Source: Actinomycetes bacterium (lineage in GTDB: Bacteria; Actinomycetota; Acidimicrobiia; Acidimicrobiales; RAAP-2). Taken from it: a stretch of DNA of 13,255 nt. Positions within the stretch are counted from its first letter, which is position 1. Each line of letters begins with the position of its first letter. The notes under the pieces are model-generated. The model saw only the letters and a program-made list of their open reading frames with translations. It was not told the origin of the DNA and did no database searches. Shown in pieces: positions 13,207-13,255 of this stretch. The translations under genes and the position numbers were made by a program. Location: assembly GCA_021850345.1 (NCBI GenBank), contig JAJZMN010000114.1, positions 1 through 13,255 on the forward strand, given 5' to 3'.

Positions 13207-13255
13207 AGTTCGCCTGGTGTTCCGCGTGGCGCGGTTCCGGCACAACCTCCAAGTC
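13199..13255 (+). CDS. Possible start of a gene continuing beyond the window
   Basis: From ATG at 13199, nineteen codons (MGEVRLVFRVARFRHNLQV) stay open to the right edge. The short basic-hydrophobic start resembles the beginnings of some ABC-transporter permeases, but 19 residues cannot establish this and no Shine-Dalgarno is visible. It overlaps the end of the doubtful 53-aa ORF by 8 nt. Confidence 0.2.
   Translation, partial: MGEVRLVFRVARFRHNLQV

Noticed and set aside
1..13255. CRISPR arrays, tRNA and rRNA genes
   Set aside because: No regularly spaced repeats, no cloverleaf and no rRNA-like segment was noticed by eye on either strand.

Overview
The window reads as chromosomal DNA from a high-GC actinobacterium. 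Evidence: very GC-rich third codon positions, many GTG starts, several gene starts that look leaderless (a TANNNT-like hexamer 6-7 nt upstream of the start codon), and actinobacterial-type gene content (an EtfD/Rv0338c-like membrane Fe-S oxidoreductase, a PPOX-fold flavin/F420 protein, DHA2 drug-efflux MFS proteins). I cannot place it to genus from sequence alone; Acidimicrobiia-like lineages would fit.

Left region (1-2700), accessory and decaying: a TnpB/OrfB-like protein that enters from the left edge ends at 1475. Only 8 nt later begins a DHA2-family MFS transporter lacking its first membrane segments and apparently also a block near its C-terminus. It looks like a transporter broken by the mobile element. 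The transporter remnant ends in a perfect 18-bp tandem duplication that includes the stop codon, followed by a strong hairpin.

Middle region (2704-5923), single metabolic genes: a COG3897/ETFB-lysine-methyltransferase-like methyltransferase on the minus strand, a stretch of about 620 nt holding what looks like a frameshifted GAF-domain remnant, an HSL-family alpha/beta hydrolase on the plus strand with a complete catalytic triad, and convergent to it a zinc-less MDR quinone oxidoreductase.

Right-centre (6179-10750), plus strand: an intact 14-TM DHA2 efflux transporter overlaps by 4 nt (TTGA) a short-chain dehydrogenase whose two ends look altered. A pair of mutually exclusive hairpins separates these from a 713-residue membrane Fe-S/CCG oxidoreductase of the EtfD type, probably the quinone-side acceptor for electron-transfer flavoprotein in fatty-acid oxidation. 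A second pair of competing hairpins with the same core 7-mer lies after that gene.

Right end (10826-13255): a two-gene minus-strand operon (a stand-alone cyclic-nucleotide-binding domain protein, then a PPOX-fold protein) is divergent from a NodD/NahR-like LysR regulator with an unusual proline-rich N-terminal extension. The last 310 nt contain a likely promoter and only weak gene candidates.

I saw no CRISPR array, tRNA, rRNA or defence cassette. The points most worth checking are the TnpB with a non-canonical RuvC-III and no zinc finger, the paired competing hairpins around the EtfD-like gene, and the 22-bp repeats between the divergent genes at about 6.05 kb.
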